The translations under genes and the position numbers were made by a program. Positions 7,790-14,883 of a stretch of DNA of 64,000 bases are shown one piece after another; the stretch's first letter is position 1; each line of letters begins with the position of its first letter. The notes below the pieces were generated by a model, which saw only the letters and a program-made list of their open reading frames with translations, did no database searches and was not told the origin of the DNA. The DNA lies in NCBI RefSeq assembly GCF_042662125.1, contig NZ_JBHSXL010000001.1, forward strand, positions 167,405 to 231,404, given 5' to 3'. This DNA is from Halopenitus salinus. GTDB lineage: Archaea; Halobacteriota; Halobacteria; Halobacteriales; Haloferacaceae.

Positions 7790-8047
7790 GTGAACAAGCG
7801 AGTAACCGGCTCTAACAACATATCTATTGATCAGCTTGTCAACCATTCAGTACGTGACAGTGATCAGGGGAAAGCGAGAAGTCTACTTAAAGACGAAATG
7901 ATTCCGAAAAGCGAGGCCTCGATCATTCAAATAAAGGGAGGAGCCCGTGAAAACGTCCAGCTAGCCGATGTCAAGCAAGCTGTGACATACCTCGATAGGA
8001 ATGGAGGCGAGATCCCGTGGGGGTTCCGTGATCTAATCGAAGACTAA
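7790..8047 (+). CDS. Low-GC hypothetical protein, possibly interrupted
   Basis: About 85 aa and not recognised. It is hydrophilic with a helical pattern (ISIDQLVNHSVRDSDQ, DVKQAVTYLDRNGGEIPW). Codon use is AT-richer than its neighbours, pointing to transfer. GTG 7790 or TTG 7787 must start it, but the same frame continues upstream through readable codons to ATG 7748. Only one TAA (7757-7759) intervenes, giving M-G-E-stop-D-V-K-N-Q-L-V-E-T-L-V. So either translation starts at GTG, or this is a gene with a nonsense change near its start. No partner gene is evident. Confidence 0.45.
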   Translation: MNKRVTGSNNISIDQLVNHSVRDSDQGKARSLLKDEMIPKSEASIIQIKGGARENVQLADVKQAVTYLDRNGGEIPWGFRDLIED

Positions 8048-8101
8048 GGCGGTCAAGAGGTCTGAGAAAGATTCAACTCGATCGACGTCGACGACACCAC
8101 A

Positions 8102-8209
8102 ATGGGCCGGAACCGCAACACCGACGACGAACTCGACGAGGAGTTCCTCGAACGCGTCGATCGGATCATCGAGGAGGAACGAGAGATCCTCGACCTGCTT
8201 GCCGAGTGA
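8102..8209 (+). CDS. 35-aa acidic microprotein
   Basis: ATG 8102 to TGA 8207-8209 encodes 35 residues (MGRNRNTDDELDEEFLERV, then DRIIEEEREILDLLAE). It is one amphipathic, highly charged helix with heptad-like hydrophobic spacing, so a small coiled coil is likely. Base composition and acidic bias match genuine haloarchaeal genes. Function is unknown; it could be an adaptor or a leftover antitoxin arm. Confidence 0.45.
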   Translation: MGRNRNTDDELDEEFLERVDRIIEEEREILDLLAE

Positions 8210-8322
8210 CGTCGCAGTCAGGGAGCCATTGGGAGGGTGGACTTGGGGCCGAAAATGCGAATAGTGATCCGCGTGTTTGCCTGGCGATCACCACGCACCG
8301 GTGAATGGCCGCCCTCCGGTGC

Positions 8323-8706
8323 TCACACCACGGGCTCAACGACGACGTGGGCGTGTTTGAGACGCGGGGCTTTCGCCCGCCCGTCGGCAACGTATTCGAC
8401 GACGTCGAGCCGTGCGAGGGCCTCGAGATCGCGACTGATGACCCCCTTGTCCTCGTTCAACTCGCGCGCCAACCCACGAACCGAGGCGGGATCGTGCTCC
8501 GCGAGATGATCGACGATCCGCAGCCGCCGATCGGTGAACACTGCACCCGCGTGCTCGCGAGCCAGGACGAGCGTGTCGGGGAACCCGTGTTGGGTGACCG
8601 CCTCGCTGAACGCCGCCCGGAACTCCACCTCGGGATCGACCTCCGCCTCGTCCGGATCGAAGCGTTCCGGTGACGGCTCGGGCGGCCGCTGTTGATGGTC
8701 GCTCAT
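8323..8706 (-). CDS. HVO_A0114-type winged-helix regulator (orphan)
   Basis: A 127-aa regulator. The C-terminal domain (residues about 55-115) has RRLRIVDHLAEHDPASVRGL, LNEDKGVISRDLEALARLDVV and the wing ADGRAKAPRLK, as in HVO_A0114-type proteins. The N-terminal half is acidic. No toxin gene adjoins it, so it is a solo regulator. A perfect 7-bp-arm palindrome (8721-8743) sits between its TATA box and ATG and suggests autoregulation. Confidence 0.7.
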   Translation of the reverse strand: MSDHQQRPPEPSPERFDPDEAEVDPEVEFRAAFSEAVTQHGFPDTLVLAREHAGAVFTDRRLRIVDHLAEHDPASVRGLARELNEDKGVISRDLEALARLDVVEYVADGRAKAPRLKHAHVVVEPVV

Positions 8707-8720
8707 TCGATCGTCACCTA

Positions 8721-8749
8721 ATCGTTGTTAAGTCTGCAACGATAAAGCT
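8721..8749 (-). promoter_or_regulatory. TATA box and palindromic operator
   Basis: On the minus strand, GCTTTATCG (TATA-like, near 8742-8749) is followed by the perfect inverted repeat ATCGTTG-N9-CAACGAT (8721-8743), 15 bp upstream of the HTH start. A repressor bound here would block transcription, most simply the HTH protein itself. Confidence 0.5.
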
Positions 8750-9022
8750 CCATCGGTCACGAAGTCTCCAATGGTGTGAGATCGCTATCCATCGATACCA
8801 AATATCGGAACCCGTTTGTAATGCATGGGACAAACAGGGAATGGAATCGGTCTGCAGTCTGTATACGCCTCTCTCCCGTCGTGGCTCACGGGACGGTATT
8901 GGTGAGAGATACCCCGGAGGTATTCTCAGACACCAGTTCGTGCGCGTGTGTGCGAGGTCGGACAGCAGACACCACAACCATGAACAAGGGAACGATTGGG
9001 TCGGCGGCGACGGTGATCGAAG

Positions 9023-9376
9023 GTGTATAGGTTGGAGTTCATCGATCTCGGCGAGTATCGAGGTGACGAGTACTACCTCTGTGGGTTCGTCGTTCCGGAA
9101 CCAGTCGATGGTGAGAACTACGATCCGGACGCTGACGCCAGTGCATGGGGAGTCTCAGTGGCGCGCAAGCGGATCGATCACAGCAATCAAGAGATCGTTC
9201 GTCTTGACACGGCGCACGGTCAAGATCCCCATATCGACAAGGAATATCTCCCGGAGAACTCTATACCGGACAAAAAGGAGGTGCTGACGGACGAGTGGCC
9301 GTACTCGCGGATGAAACAGTATCTCCTCTCCACATGGAAACAGTACGCCGATCTCTATAGTTACTACAACGATTGA
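9023..9376 (+). CDS. Hypothetical protein, accessory type
   Basis: About 117 aa, GTG start at 9023. It is rich in Tyr, Asp and charged residues (LGEYRGDEYYLCGFVVPEP, KQYLLSTWKQYADLYSYY) with an alpha/beta pattern and no membrane segment. No family is recognised with confidence. A 16-codon frame (ATG near 8981, MNKGTIGSAATVIEGV) ends at a TAG overlapping this GTG. It may be an upstream coupled peptide or the original N-terminus after a frameshift. The 270 bp before it hold nothing else clear. Size and setting fit a small toxin-like accessory gene, but that is only a guess. Confidence 0.5.
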   Translation: MYRLEFIDLGEYRGDEYYLCGFVVPEPVDGENYDPDADASAWGVSVARKRIDHSNQEIVRLDTAHGQDPHIDKEYLPENSIPDKKEVLTDEWPYSRMKQYLLSTWKQYADLYSYYND

Positions 9377-9461
9377 GCCCGCCCTCAAAGGATCGACACG
9401 AGGAACGGACTATACTCGGAAAGTCCGTAGTTGTCATCCGCCAAAGCAATCGAAGACCCCA

Positions 9462-9641
9462 ATGAAGACGTTCCAGGAACGACTTCGCTCGATAGAAGAG
9501 CGGTACGACATCGACGAGAGCGAACACGCCCGGGAACTCGGCCCGTCGCCCACCTCCAGGAGTAATCCCGCAATTCAGCCGCCTCGAGAACCAAGGCGAT
9601 CGCCACGTCCCCAATTCCGACGGAAGGAGGTCGAACGATGA
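9462..9641 (+). CDS. 59-aa hypothetical protein coupled to next gene
   Basis: ATG 9462 to TGA 9639-9641 gives 59 aa: an amphipathic start (MKTFQERLRSIEERYDID), then a Pro/Arg-rich tail. The stop overlaps the next ATG (ATGA), so it is translated with the gene at 9638. Function is unknown. The basic, unstructured tail may be out of the original frame, so a truncated gene is possible. Confidence 0.4.
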   Translation: MKTFQERLRSIEERYDIDESEHARELGPSPTSRSNPAIQPPREPRRSPRPQFRRKEVER

Positions 9642-9934
9642 CACGAGATCAAAAACCGGTGAGCGAGGACGAGATCGACGCGCTCCGCGAGGGGATGGAC
9701 CAACAGCGTGAGGAAATCCGGGGGGCGCTCGCGGAGGATCTCGGCGGCGATCCGAGCGACTACGATGCCGAAGCGCACCTGAACGCCCGTGCCGGCGAGC
9801 CCGTGACCGACGGCGGTGAGGACGCGTCTGAACTGCCGGAAGACGACCCGCTCTTCACCGGCGATCCGCTCCTCTCGCCCGAGGATCCGGTCGACGAGAC
9901 CGAGATCGACGATACCCTCTACGAGCGAGAGTGA
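9638..9934 (+). CDS. Acidic hypothetical protein linked to VapC loci
   Basis: A 98-aa highly acidic, probably partly disordered protein. It has an N-terminal helix (VSEDEIDALREGMDQQ) and a C-terminal segment with repeated D-P-L motifs ending DPVDETEIDDTLYERE. The ending resembles toxin-binding tails of haloarchaeal antitoxins. Its stop directly abuts a convergent VapC stub (9935-10018). The same last segment recurs as a fragment at 11233-11304, next to the intact convergent vapC. So this gene family travels with vapC in a tail-to-tail layout. Its own function is not known. Confidence 0.6.
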   Translation: MTRDQKPVSEDEIDALREGMDQQREEIRGALAEDLGGDPSDYDAEAHLNARAGEPVTDGGEDASELPEDDPLFTGDPLLSPEDPVDETEIDDTLYERE

Positions 9935-10018
9935 CGAATCCTCGATCGCTCGGGCGACATCGATCGCCTCCTCGCTGCCGTCCATCAGATCGATGCGGAA
10001 CGAGGAGTCGAGGAGCAC
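9935..10018 (-). pseudogene. vapC: VapC PIN-domain N-terminal remnant
   Basis: 28 codons on the minus strand read VLLDSSFRIDLMDGSEEA and on to RAIEDS. They match the start of the intact VapC at 11335-11727 (MILDTSFLIDLMDGDEAA) at about 18 of 28 positions. The leading Asp of the PIN active site is kept (LLDSS). After these codons the frame passes into the neighbouring gene on the other strand, so about 100 residues are lost. No antitoxin gene remains upstream. Confidence 0.7.
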
Positions 10019-10115
10019 AGTCACAGTCGAACCGAACAACGGACCGATCTTTCAGATGGTACGAAGCTTTCAGTACGAACGTCTATATCGATGGCTGCAC
10101 AATGGTCGATCGAGA

Positions 10116-10490
10116 ATGTCGATCGACAGGGAGACGTTTCGGAACGCGGACGAGGCCGAACTCGCGGAGCTGTCCGCCCCGGATCGAGTGCTCGGGTTCC
10201 TCGCGAGCCACGACGATCGGGCGTTCAAGGCCCGGGAGATCGCCTCCCGCACCGGTCTCGACGAGGGTGCCGTCAGCACCGCCCTCACGCGGTTGAAGGA
10301 CCGGGACCTCGTCGAACACAAGGCGACCTACTGGGCCATCACCGACGACGAGACGCGTCTCGACGCGTACGGTGGCTACGAGCGTGCGACCGCGCTGTTC
10401 AACGAGACGCTCGGCGAGGAGGACGAGGACGAGTGGCGCGAGCACGCGCCGGAGGATCCGCATCCGAGCCGGGAGACGAGCAGTGAGTGA
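10116..10490 (+). CDS. Winged-helix antitoxin partner of PemK-like toxin
   Basis: A 124-aa protein. Residues about 20-80 form a MarR-like winged helix (DRVLGFLASHDDRAFKAREI, GLDEGAVSTALTRLKDRDLV, wing YWAITDDETRL). The acidic C-terminus (EEDEDEWREH) may plug the toxin. It overlaps the PemK/MazF-type gene by 8 bp, so it is the likely antitoxin and autoregulator. HTH-PemK pairs of this type are frequent in haloarchaea. A TATA-like CTATAT (10084) lies just upstream. ATG 10116 is chosen over longer in-frame starts that run into the vapC remnant. Confidence 0.75.
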   Translation: MSIDRETFRNADEAELAELSAPDRVLGFLASHDDRAFKAREIASRTGLDEGAVSTALTRLKDRDLVEHKATYWAITDDETRLDAYGGYERATALFNETLGEEDEDEWREHAPEDPHPSRETSSE

Positions 10491-10839
10491 CGACGACGCG
10501 CAACCGATCTTTGAGCGGGGAGACGTCGTGTACGGAACCGATCCGTTCAAGCCCGGCGAGACGTCCAGACCGTGGCTGATCGTGTCGAACCACGAGGACC
10601 ATCCGTTTCACGGCGACCAATACCTCGCATGTACGCTCACGACGAAGTCGTGGATGGAGGGAGTGGTCGAGATCCCCGAGACGGGTTGGATCCGCGGAGG
10701 TACGCCTCGACGAAGTCGTATCGTTCCCTGGGGCGTCCAGTCCATCGTCCCCGAGGACATCGAACGCTGGCAGGGACGGATCGAACACGGAATCGTCGAC
10801 GAAGCCGCCTCCGTGCTCATCGACGAATTGCGACGGTGA
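10483..10839 (+). CDS. PemK/MazF-family toxin
   Basis: A 118-aa protein from GTG 10483. It has MazF/PemK features: an N-terminal FERGDVVYGTD strand, KPGETSRPWLIVSN (the RPWLIVS strand), QYLACTLTTK, WIRGGTPRRSRIVPWGVQSI, and a C-terminal helix ASVLIDELRR. The family cuts mRNA at short motifs. The overlapping start (8 bp into the antitoxin gene) indicates coupling. It seems intact. Confidence 0.8.
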   Translation: MSDDDAQPIFERGDVVYGTDPFKPGETSRPWLIVSNHEDHPFHGDQYLACTLTTKSWMEGVVEIPETGWIRGGTPRRSRIVPWGVQSIVPEDIERWQGRIEHGIVDEAASVLIDELRR

Positions 10840-10902
10840 ACGCGTGTTCGTGTAGGGGATTTGCGGGCAAATTGTTTTGGTGCGTTCCACGTACGTTCAA
10901 GA

Positions 10903-11151
10903 GTGGCTCACGAGATCGAGGACGAAACGACGGTGACCGAGAGCTACTCGGTCACGATCCCGGCAGCAATACGTTGAAAGGCGGGCGTCGAACCGGGCGA
11001 CAAACTCCGCTGGCACGTCGACGAGGAGGGGGCGATCTCGGTCGAACTCGTCGAACAACGCTACGGCGCGTTTTCACGGTTGGACCCGGTCGACGTCGGT
11101 GAACCAACCGACGCCGCGGCGGATCACGACCACATTGCCGGAGACTCCTGA
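10903..11151 (+). pseudogene. AbrB/SpoVT-type antitoxin with one internal stop
   Basis: The frame from GTG 10903 reads as a swapped-hairpin AbrB domain: VTESYSVTIPAAIR, stop, KAGVEPGDKLRWHVDEEG, then SVELVEQRYGAFSRLDPV. It continues to TGA 11149-11151, 82 codons in all. A single TGA at 10975-10977 breaks it at a position usually held by a charged residue; CGA to TGA would be enough. The rest is clean, so the loss is recent, or the base is a sequencing error. AbrB antitoxins of this kind pair with PIN or other toxins; none follows directly. Confidence 0.75.
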
Positions 11152-11232
11152 GGGCCGGAACCATCGTTGAACAGGAGCATGGACGTGTCAAGGACGAGAC
11201 CGTCACCATTCGAAGTCGGGTGAGATGCTTGC

Positions 11233-11304
11233 GATCCGGTCGACGAGACCGAGGCCGACGACGCCCGTTACAGCGAGGATGACGAATACCTGACCTCGAA
11301 GTGA
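11233..11304 (+). pseudogene. C-terminal fragment of the VapC-linked acidic protein
   Basis: 23 codons, DPVDETEADDARY and on to a TGA at 11302-11304, match the end of the gene at 9638-9934 (DPVDETEIDDTLY). The bases across the first seven codons are nearly identical. A stop precedes the fragment in frame (11221-11223). A short degenerate frame before it (HGRVKDETVTIRSR, near 11179) may be another antitoxin start. The fragment lies tail-to-tail with the intact vapC, as in the 9638/9935 locus. Confidence 0.55.
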
Positions 11305-11334
11305 CTGCAGGACCTCTACGCGACGCTCGACGTC

Positions 11335-11727
11335 TCAGTACTCGCGGATCTCGACGTCCGGGATCGGAGCGAAGTCCGTCGGATTCCCGGTGACGACCGG
11401 TTCGTCGTGACGGATCGCCGTCGCGGCGATCCTGACGTCACCCTGGCCGATACGGTTGCCGTCACGGCGAAGCCGTCCGTCGATCCGGCCGGCGTGTTTC
11501 GCGACGTCCTCGGTGACGGCGACGATCGGCCGCGAATCCAACACGGAGCGGATCGCTTCGATCTCGCGAAACGTGTCCTCGACGTAGCCGACCCCGACGT
11601 ACAGCTCGTAGACGACCTGTGCGGGGATCTTCTGGGGGACGTTGGCGTCCTCGATCTCACGGGCGGCCTCGATCGCCGCCTCGTCGCCGTCCATCAGATC
11701 GATGAGAAACGAGGTGTCAAGGATCAT
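11335..11727 (-). CDS. vapC: VapC-family PIN-domain ribonuclease toxin
   Basis: A 130-aa PIN-domain protein. Acidic active-site residues are visible: the N-terminal D in MILDTSFLIDLM, E in VVYELYVGVGY, D in GQGDVRIAATA and the final D in GNPTDFAPIP. VapC toxins cleave tRNA or rRNA using Mg2+. ATG 11727 lies inside the end of vapB (11-bp overlap) and matches the conserved start; longer frames are rejected. The partner VapB is upstream on the same strand. Confidence 0.85.
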   Translation of the reverse strand: MILDTSFLIDLMDGDEAAIEAAREIEDANVPQKIPAQVVYELYVGVGYVEDTFREIEAIRSVLDSRPIVAVTEDVAKHAGRIDGRLRRDGNRIGQGDVRIAATAIRHDEPVVTGNPTDFAPIPDVEIREY

Positions 11728-11965
11728 CGTCACCGCCGAACCGCTCGACCAGCTCGTCGACCTCCCGCGTGCCGGCGTCGTCGGACTCCTCGATGGCCCG
11801 ACGGAACTCGTCCGCCTCCTCATCCGAGAGGATCCCGACCAGATCGAGCAGCGATGCGCCCCCGATGAGGCGGTCGATCGCCTCGGAAAACGTCTCGTCC
11901 GGTCGCTTCTCGCTCCTGATGCGCTCGTAGACGTCCTCGTCGAGCCGGACGTTTCGAGTACCCAT
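11717..11965 (-). CDS. vapB: VapB-family antitoxin
   Basis: An 82-aa antitoxin. The N-terminus (MGTRNVRLDEDVYERIRSEK) is the short DNA-binding strand and helix seen in DUF217/VapB proteins; then come ETFSEAIDRLI and a long acidic C-terminal arm (SDEEADEFRRAIEESDD) to bind the toxin. It overlaps vapC. A perfect palindrome (11968-11982) directly upstream of the ATG is the likely operator for the VapBC complex. Confidence 0.8.
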   Translation of the reverse strand: MGTRNVRLDEDVYERIRSEKRPDETFSEAIDRLIGGASLLDLVGILSDEEADEFRRAIEESDDAGTREVDELVERFGGDDDP

Positions 11966-11967
11966 GC

Positions 11968-11982
11968 GTATACGTCGTATAC
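11968..11982. promoter_or_regulatory. VapBC operator palindrome
   Basis: GTATACG-T-CGTATAC is a perfect palindrome with 7-bp arms, ending 2 bp before the vapB start codon. It would overlap the transcription start of a leaderless mRNA, an ideal place for autorepression. The binding protein is inferred from TA biology. Confidence 0.6.
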
Positions 11983-12093
11983 TATCCGGCTTGAAGGTTA
12001 CGCGGGTGGGGAATCGGGACCTCGTCGAACACGCGCTGAGTCGCGATCCCACACTCGCTCGAACGCGCGAACGCGTGAACGCCCGAACCGACC

Positions 12094-14280
12094 TCACGCC
12101 CCGCCGTGGCGTCGAATCCCGACCGCGACAGCGATCGAGACCACGAGCCCCACGATCGCGGCGCCGACGCCGAACCCGGGCGTCTCCTCGACGAGGTCCG
12201 ATGGGGGATCCTCGGTGAACGTGGGGAGGTCGCTCCGGGGCGTCCCGGCGGTCGTCGGGGCTCCGGGACCGACGATCGTCGCGTTCGCCGTCGCGATGGC
12301 TCCCTCGGCCTCGGTCTCGAAGCTCACCTCGGCGGTGTCGCCGGGGGACGCCTCCGTGAGGTTGAACGTCCCGGCGAAGCTCCCGTCCGTCCCCACCTCG
12401 ACGGTCGCGAGTTGGACGTACGACAGCGAGGCGGTCTCGCCGGAGGCCACCCGCAGGGTCGCCTCCGTTCCCGGCGCCAGGTTCGTCTCCCCGGCGACCC
12501 GGACCGGCCGGTCGCTCCGCAGCCGAAGGGTCCCCTGGCCGTCCTCGCCGGCGTCTCCACCTCCCGTACCGTCACCGCCGCCCGCTTCGTCCCCTATCGC
12601 CTCGAAGCTCGCGTGGGGGGGTGCAACGGAGAAGTTCGTCTCGCCGGTGGCGTTCTCGCCGGGATCGAGGTACGGGAAGGCGGGCTGGCCCGGATCGCCG
12701 CCGGCGCCGCCCAGCAGTCCGCGGTAGAACGTCTGGATGTGGCGGTCCTCGCGGTCGAACAGGAACGGTTCCTCCGGGTCGCTCTCGTAGTCCATCGACG
12801 CCGAGAAGTCGCGTCCGCCGTCGCCCGTCCCCGGATCGAAGGCGTCGACCTCGCGCGTGTCCACGACCACGTACAGCTCGCCCGCCTCCTCGTCGGCGTA
12901 GACCGCGACCGTCTCGGGGTCGACCTCGGAGAGGTCGAGCACCTCGAAGGGCGAGTCCACGCTCCCGCTCGGGCCCGGACCCTGCAACACCGGCCCGCTC
13001 TCGGCCTCGACCGCGAAGCGTACGCCCTCGCCCGTGCGCGTCTCGAGTTCCGCGAGGGTGTTCGGGGAGAAGCCCTCCTCAAGCGACGCGAAGTCGCCCT
13101 CGATCGCGACCAGGTGTCCGTAGATCCCGGTCGCCTCCGCCTCGATCACCAGTCGGTCGCCGGCGGCCACGGACTCGCGCGGACCCATCGACTCCTGGAG
13201 CGCCGTCCGGTTTTCGGCCGCGTCGGCGGGGCCGGCCGGCGCGGCCCGGATCGAGACGTCCTCGATCCCCGGCCGGGAGAGGTCGATCGTCGCACGGCCG
13301 AGCGGTGCGGCCTCCGTGATCGCCTCGGCCGCCTCGTCCGTCCCGCCCGCGTCGCCCTCCGTCGCCGCCATCGCGGAGGTTCCCGGCTCGGCCTCGCCCG
13401 GCGAGGTGGAACCCGCCTCGAGGACGCGAAACTCGCCGGACGTGCCGGCGGCGATCGGGTACGTGCCGGGCTGGATCGGGCGGGCGAGCTGGTCGATCCC
13501 GCGGTCGGTGTCCGCGGAGACGATCAGCCCCAGCTCCGCGAGGTAGGCGTCGAAACCCGGGAGTGGCTCGCCGTCGGCGCCGACGAACGTCGGCCCGTTC
13601 TCGCCGGAGGGAAGCCGCCCGTGGACCGCGCTCCGGACCTCGTCGCCCGGGGAGTGGTAGACCAGATCCGCGTTCGTGGCGCTCACGCTGTCGCTCGTCC
13701 CGAGGGTTCTGGTGTTCACGGAGACGGTCACCTCGCCGTCGTCGTCGGCGTCCACGAGGTAGAGCACGTCGATGAAGCCGGCCTCCGCGCTCCCGATCTG
13801 GACGTACGCGTGGTCGGGAACGTCGTCGCCGGCGCCGGCGTCGTCCGCGTCGGCACCATCGTCCGAATGGGAGTCGTCGCCCGGCCCGTCCTCGTCGACT
13901 CGCTCCGAGAGGTCCAGCGTCAGCGTGACGACGTCGCCGGCGGGGTCCTCGTAGGTCGCCTCGCTCCAGCCGCCGGTTCGCTCCTCGCCGTCTATCCGGA
14001 TCGTCGCGTTCTCCGTCGATTCCGTATCCGTCCCCGAACCCGGATCGACGGTCCGGCCGGTCTCGGCGGTCGCGCCGGTCGCGTTGACCTCCACGGTTTC
14101 GGCGGACGCGACGTCTCCAGCGGACGCGGCGTCACCTCCGATCGCGATCCCACCGTCACCCGCCGCGGTCCCGCCGGTCGCGGCGACCGGGACGGTCGCG
14201 AGCGAGCAGAGGGCCGCAACGCAAAGCGCCGCGAGGAGGGCCGCCCGCGCCGTCGTTCGAATGGGTGTATCGCGTGTCAT
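12094..14280 (-). CDS. PGF-CTERM surface protein with BGTF-type domain
   Basis: A 728-aa exported protein. Residues about 1-36 are a signal peptide (TTARAALLAALCVAALC). The middle is Ala/Glu/Gly-rich. Around residues 610-690 lies a beta-rich region (RPVRVAGETNLAPGTEATLR, SFAGTFNLTEASPGDTAEVS) like the BGTF surface domain of haloarchaeal surface glycoproteins. The C-terminus TPGFGVGAAIVGLVVSIAV plus RRH is a PGF-CTERM signal. It is probably lipid-anchored at the S-layer by archaeosortase. It is a second surface protein within 6 kb of csg and could be a minor S-layer component or adhesin. Confidence 0.75.
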   Translation of the reverse strand: MTRDTPIRTTARAALLAALCVAALCSLATVPVAATGGTAAGDGGIAIGGDAASAGDVASAETVEVNATGATAETGRTVDPGSGTDTESTENATIRIDGEERTGGWSEATYEDPAGDVVTLTLDLSERVDEDGPGDDSHSDDGADADDAGAGDDVPDHAYVQIGSAEAGFIDVLYLVDADDDGEVTVSVNTRTLGTSDSVSATNADLVYHSPGDEVRSAVHGRLPSGENGPTFVGADGEPLPGFDAYLAELGLIVSADTDRGIDQLARPIQPGTYPIAAGTSGEFRVLEAGSTSPGEAEPGTSAMAATEGDAGGTDEAAEAITEAAPLGRATIDLSRPGIEDVSIRAAPAGPADAAENRTALQESMGPRESVAAGDRLVIEAEATGIYGHLVAIEGDFASLEEGFSPNTLAELETRTGEGVRFAVEAESGPVLQGPGPSGSVDSPFEVLDLSEVDPETVAVYADEEAGELYVVVDTREVDAFDPGTGDGGRDFSASMDYESDPEEPFLFDREDRHIQTFYRGLLGGAGGDPGQPAFPYLDPGENATGETNFSVAPPHASFEAIGDEAGGGDGTGGGDAGEDGQGTLRLRSDRPVRVAGETNLAPGTEATLRVASGETASLSYVQLATVEVGTDGSFAGTFNLTEASPGDTAEVSFETEAEGAIATANATIVGPGAPTTAGTPRSDLPTFTEDPPSDLVEETPGFGVGAAIVGLVVSIAVAVGIRRHGGA

Positions 14281-14576
14281 CGTTCGGTAGGTGGGAGGGC
14301 CTGGACCGGAACGGGGCGATGGCCGGCGATCCGGGCGTCGTCGACGCCTCGAGATCCGCGACGTTCGAGGGGACGGACACCGGGCCGGGACGGACCGCCG
14401 TCTCGGGTACGGGGGCGTTCACCCGGAAAGAACGATGGAGGGGGTAAATACTTTGGGCGATGGACCGAGAGCGGTTTCCACGGAACCGGCTTCGTGCCAC
14501 CGGCAGTGAATCGACCCGATATGATGGTGTTCACCCCATAGAGTTATTGTGATGTGGAACGATCCATCATACGTCG

Positions 14577-14858
14577 ATGGACGCTCGGACCATCCGGGAC
14601 TTCACGAACACCTTCGAGGGCCATGTCGAACGACAGACGATCATCGAGACGGACGATCCGGCGTACCCGTCGGGCTACAAGTACTCGCTCCACTTCGGAA
14701 CGCTCGACGGGGAGACGATACTCCGATACGACAACTCCCACGAGGACACGAAAGGACACGAGCGCCACACGTCCGAGGACGTGATGGAAATCGAGTTTCC
14801 CGGAATGCTCGAACTCGTGGAACGCTTCGAGGAGGAGATCGCCGAACGCCGGTCGTAA
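14577..14858 (+). CDS. TumE/DUF6516-family toxin
   Basis: A 93-aa protein with the family pattern DPAYPSGYKYSLHFGTLDG, ILRYDNSHEDTKGHERHT, and a C-terminal helix MLELVERFEEEIAER. DUF6516 proteins are TumE toxins, in bacteria paired with TumA HTH antitoxins. The HVO_A0114-type gene follows 25 bp later on the same strand. It is the intact version of the stub at 550-693. The toxic reaction is not settled from sequence. Confidence 0.75.
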   Translation: MDARTIRDFTNTFEGHVERQTIIETDDPAYPSGYKYSLHFGTLDGETILRYDNSHEDTKGHERHTSEDVMEIEFPGMLELVERFEEEIAERRS

Positions 14859-14883
14859 CCCACCAACCGACGCCACCCAAACC

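Noticed and set aside
8776..9030. An 84-codon plus-strand frame before the gene at 9023
   Set aside because: Most of it shows no protein-like pattern; only the last 16 codons may be a coupled peptide, which I note under 9023.
12106..14541. An 811-codon plus-strand frame opposite the PGF-CTERM surface protein
   Set aside because: It is Arg-rich and low in hydrophobic order, typical of the antisense of GC-rich halophile genes. The minus-strand frame has a signal peptide and PGF-CTERM.
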